The translations under genes were made by a program, and so were the position numbers. A stretch of 64,000 nt of DNA from Bog-159 sp963707465. GTDB lineage: Bacteria; Acidobacteriota; Terriglobia; Bryobacterales; Bryobacteraceae. The notes below the pieces were generated by a model, which saw only the letters and a program-made list of their open reading frames with translations, was not told the origin of the DNA and ran no database searches. Every line of letters begins with the position of its first letter. Within the stretch, counting starts at the first letter, position 1. The DNA lies in NCBI GenBank assembly GCA_963707465.1, contig CAVPQK010000024.1, forward strand, positions 806,001 through 870,000. Direction: 5' to 3'. This document shows, one piece after another, positions 63,656-64,000 of the stretch.

Positions 63656-63682
63656 GGGATCTTTTCACATTATAGGGTTGGA

Positions 63683-63716
63683 GCGGGACTGAAGTCCCGC
63701 GCGGGCTGAAGCCCGC
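63683..63716. terminator. two hairpins with TGAA loops
   Basis: GCGGGAC-TGAA-GTCCCGC (63683-63700) followed by GCGGGC-TGAA-GCCCGC (63701-63716). They sit between the DUF302 gene and the lipoprotein gene. Strong stems but no U-run; likely part of the dispersed hairpin family and possibly a block to upstream read-through. Confidence 0.6.
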
Positions 63717-63772
63717 CCCCCCAAATAATTTAATTGCCCAGCTCGACGATTCATGGCAGAATAGGCCAGACA

Positions 63773-64000
63773 ATGAATAAGCAACGTGTTCTGTTAGCGG
63801 CCCTCGTGGCGGTTTCGACCGCCTTGACAGGGTGCGTGACCTCATCGGCGGTCGACGACTTTGCCAAAGTCTCGGCGCAAGCCGCGGCGCTGTTCCCGGC
63901 AGTCGCTTCGATTCCCTACAACAGTTGCGTGGCGCGGGAGAAGAACACGCAACTGGCGAATGTCACGGAGTTCAAGGGCAGTTTCAGTTTTGATGAGACA
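63773..64000 (+). CDS. lipoprotein, truncated by window edge
   Basis: The 76 visible residues start MNKQRVLLAALVAVSTALTG with Cys next, a lipobox (LTGC), so it is a predicted lipoprotein anchored in the membrane. The mature part has SSAVDDFAKVSAQAAALFPA and a further cysteine near residue 53. No domain is visible yet. The gene continues beyond the window. Confidence 0.75.
   Translation, partial: MNKQRVLLAALVAVSTALTGCVTSSAVDDFAKVSAQAAALFPAVASIPYNSCVAREKNTQLANVTEFKGSFSFDET

Overview
The window looks like chromosomal DNA of a soil Acidobacteriota, most likely close to Solibacter/Bryobacter. This is inferred from several traits: GC-rich coding sequence, acidobacterial-type large MacB/FtsX permeases (ADOP family) with a PadR regulator beside one of them, an alternative-complex-III-like respiratory cluster, a TonB receptor with an N-terminal carboxypeptidase-regulatory domain, many secreted hydrolases, and short hairpin repeats between genes. 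I recognised no rRNA, tRNA, phage or CRISPR array.

Layout. (1) 1-15.5 kb, minus strand: a surface-polysaccharide operon read right to left. It begins with a NusG/RfaH-like antiterminator preceded by an ops-like sequence, then a small DNA-binding-like protein, a Wza-type export protein, a Wzc-type tyrosine kinase, an asparagine-synthetase-like amidotransferase, an FkbM methyltransferase, the Wzm/Wzt ABC exporter, an acyltransferase, two glycosyltransferases, a second FkbM gene split by an IS630-family element, and a glycosyltransferase cut by the window edge. Many genes overlap by ATGA. (2) 15.7-21.3 kb, plus strand: a six-gene respiratory complex (pentaheme cytochrome, molybdopterin-type subunit, four-cluster Fe-S subunit, NrfD-like membrane subunit, ActD, monoheme cytochrome c). 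It resembles alternative complex III, but its large subunit keeps the Fe-S cysteine motif and no ActF gene follows. (3) 21.5-42.3 kb: mixed accessory genes. These include a deletion scar of a PadR/ADOP locus, an ankyrin protein, a class C beta-lactamase-like hydrolase, a GH27 alpha-galactosidase with an ADOP permease, a DJ-1/PfpI protein facing a GlxA-type regulator, a TPR protein related to TRAF-binding modules, a broken TPR gene, an intact PadR/ADOP pair, a beta-helix protein and a Gfo/Idh/MocA oxidoreductase.

(4) 42.2-48.4 kb: a sugar-acid or polyol catabolic locus with an enolase-superfamily enzyme facing an MFS transporter, followed by one reading frame that joins an acyl-CoA synthetase to an alditol-oxidase-like flavoenzyme, then an SDR dehydrogenase. 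(5) 48.4-64 kb: a potassium channel, an exported methyltransferase-like protein, glycerol kinase, a TonB receptor, a Gln-rich membrane protein, an NtrC-type regulator, an AbiE-like toxin-antitoxin pair, a NIPSNAP protein, an M2 peptidase, a DUF302 protein and the start of a lipoprotein.

The items I would look at first are the ligase-oxidase fusion, the Act-like complex with a retained Fe-S site, the ops-like element ahead of the NusG paralogue, the PadR/ADOP scar with its shared operator, and the TPR protein at 31.5 kb. All functions come from reading motifs; no database search or computation was run.
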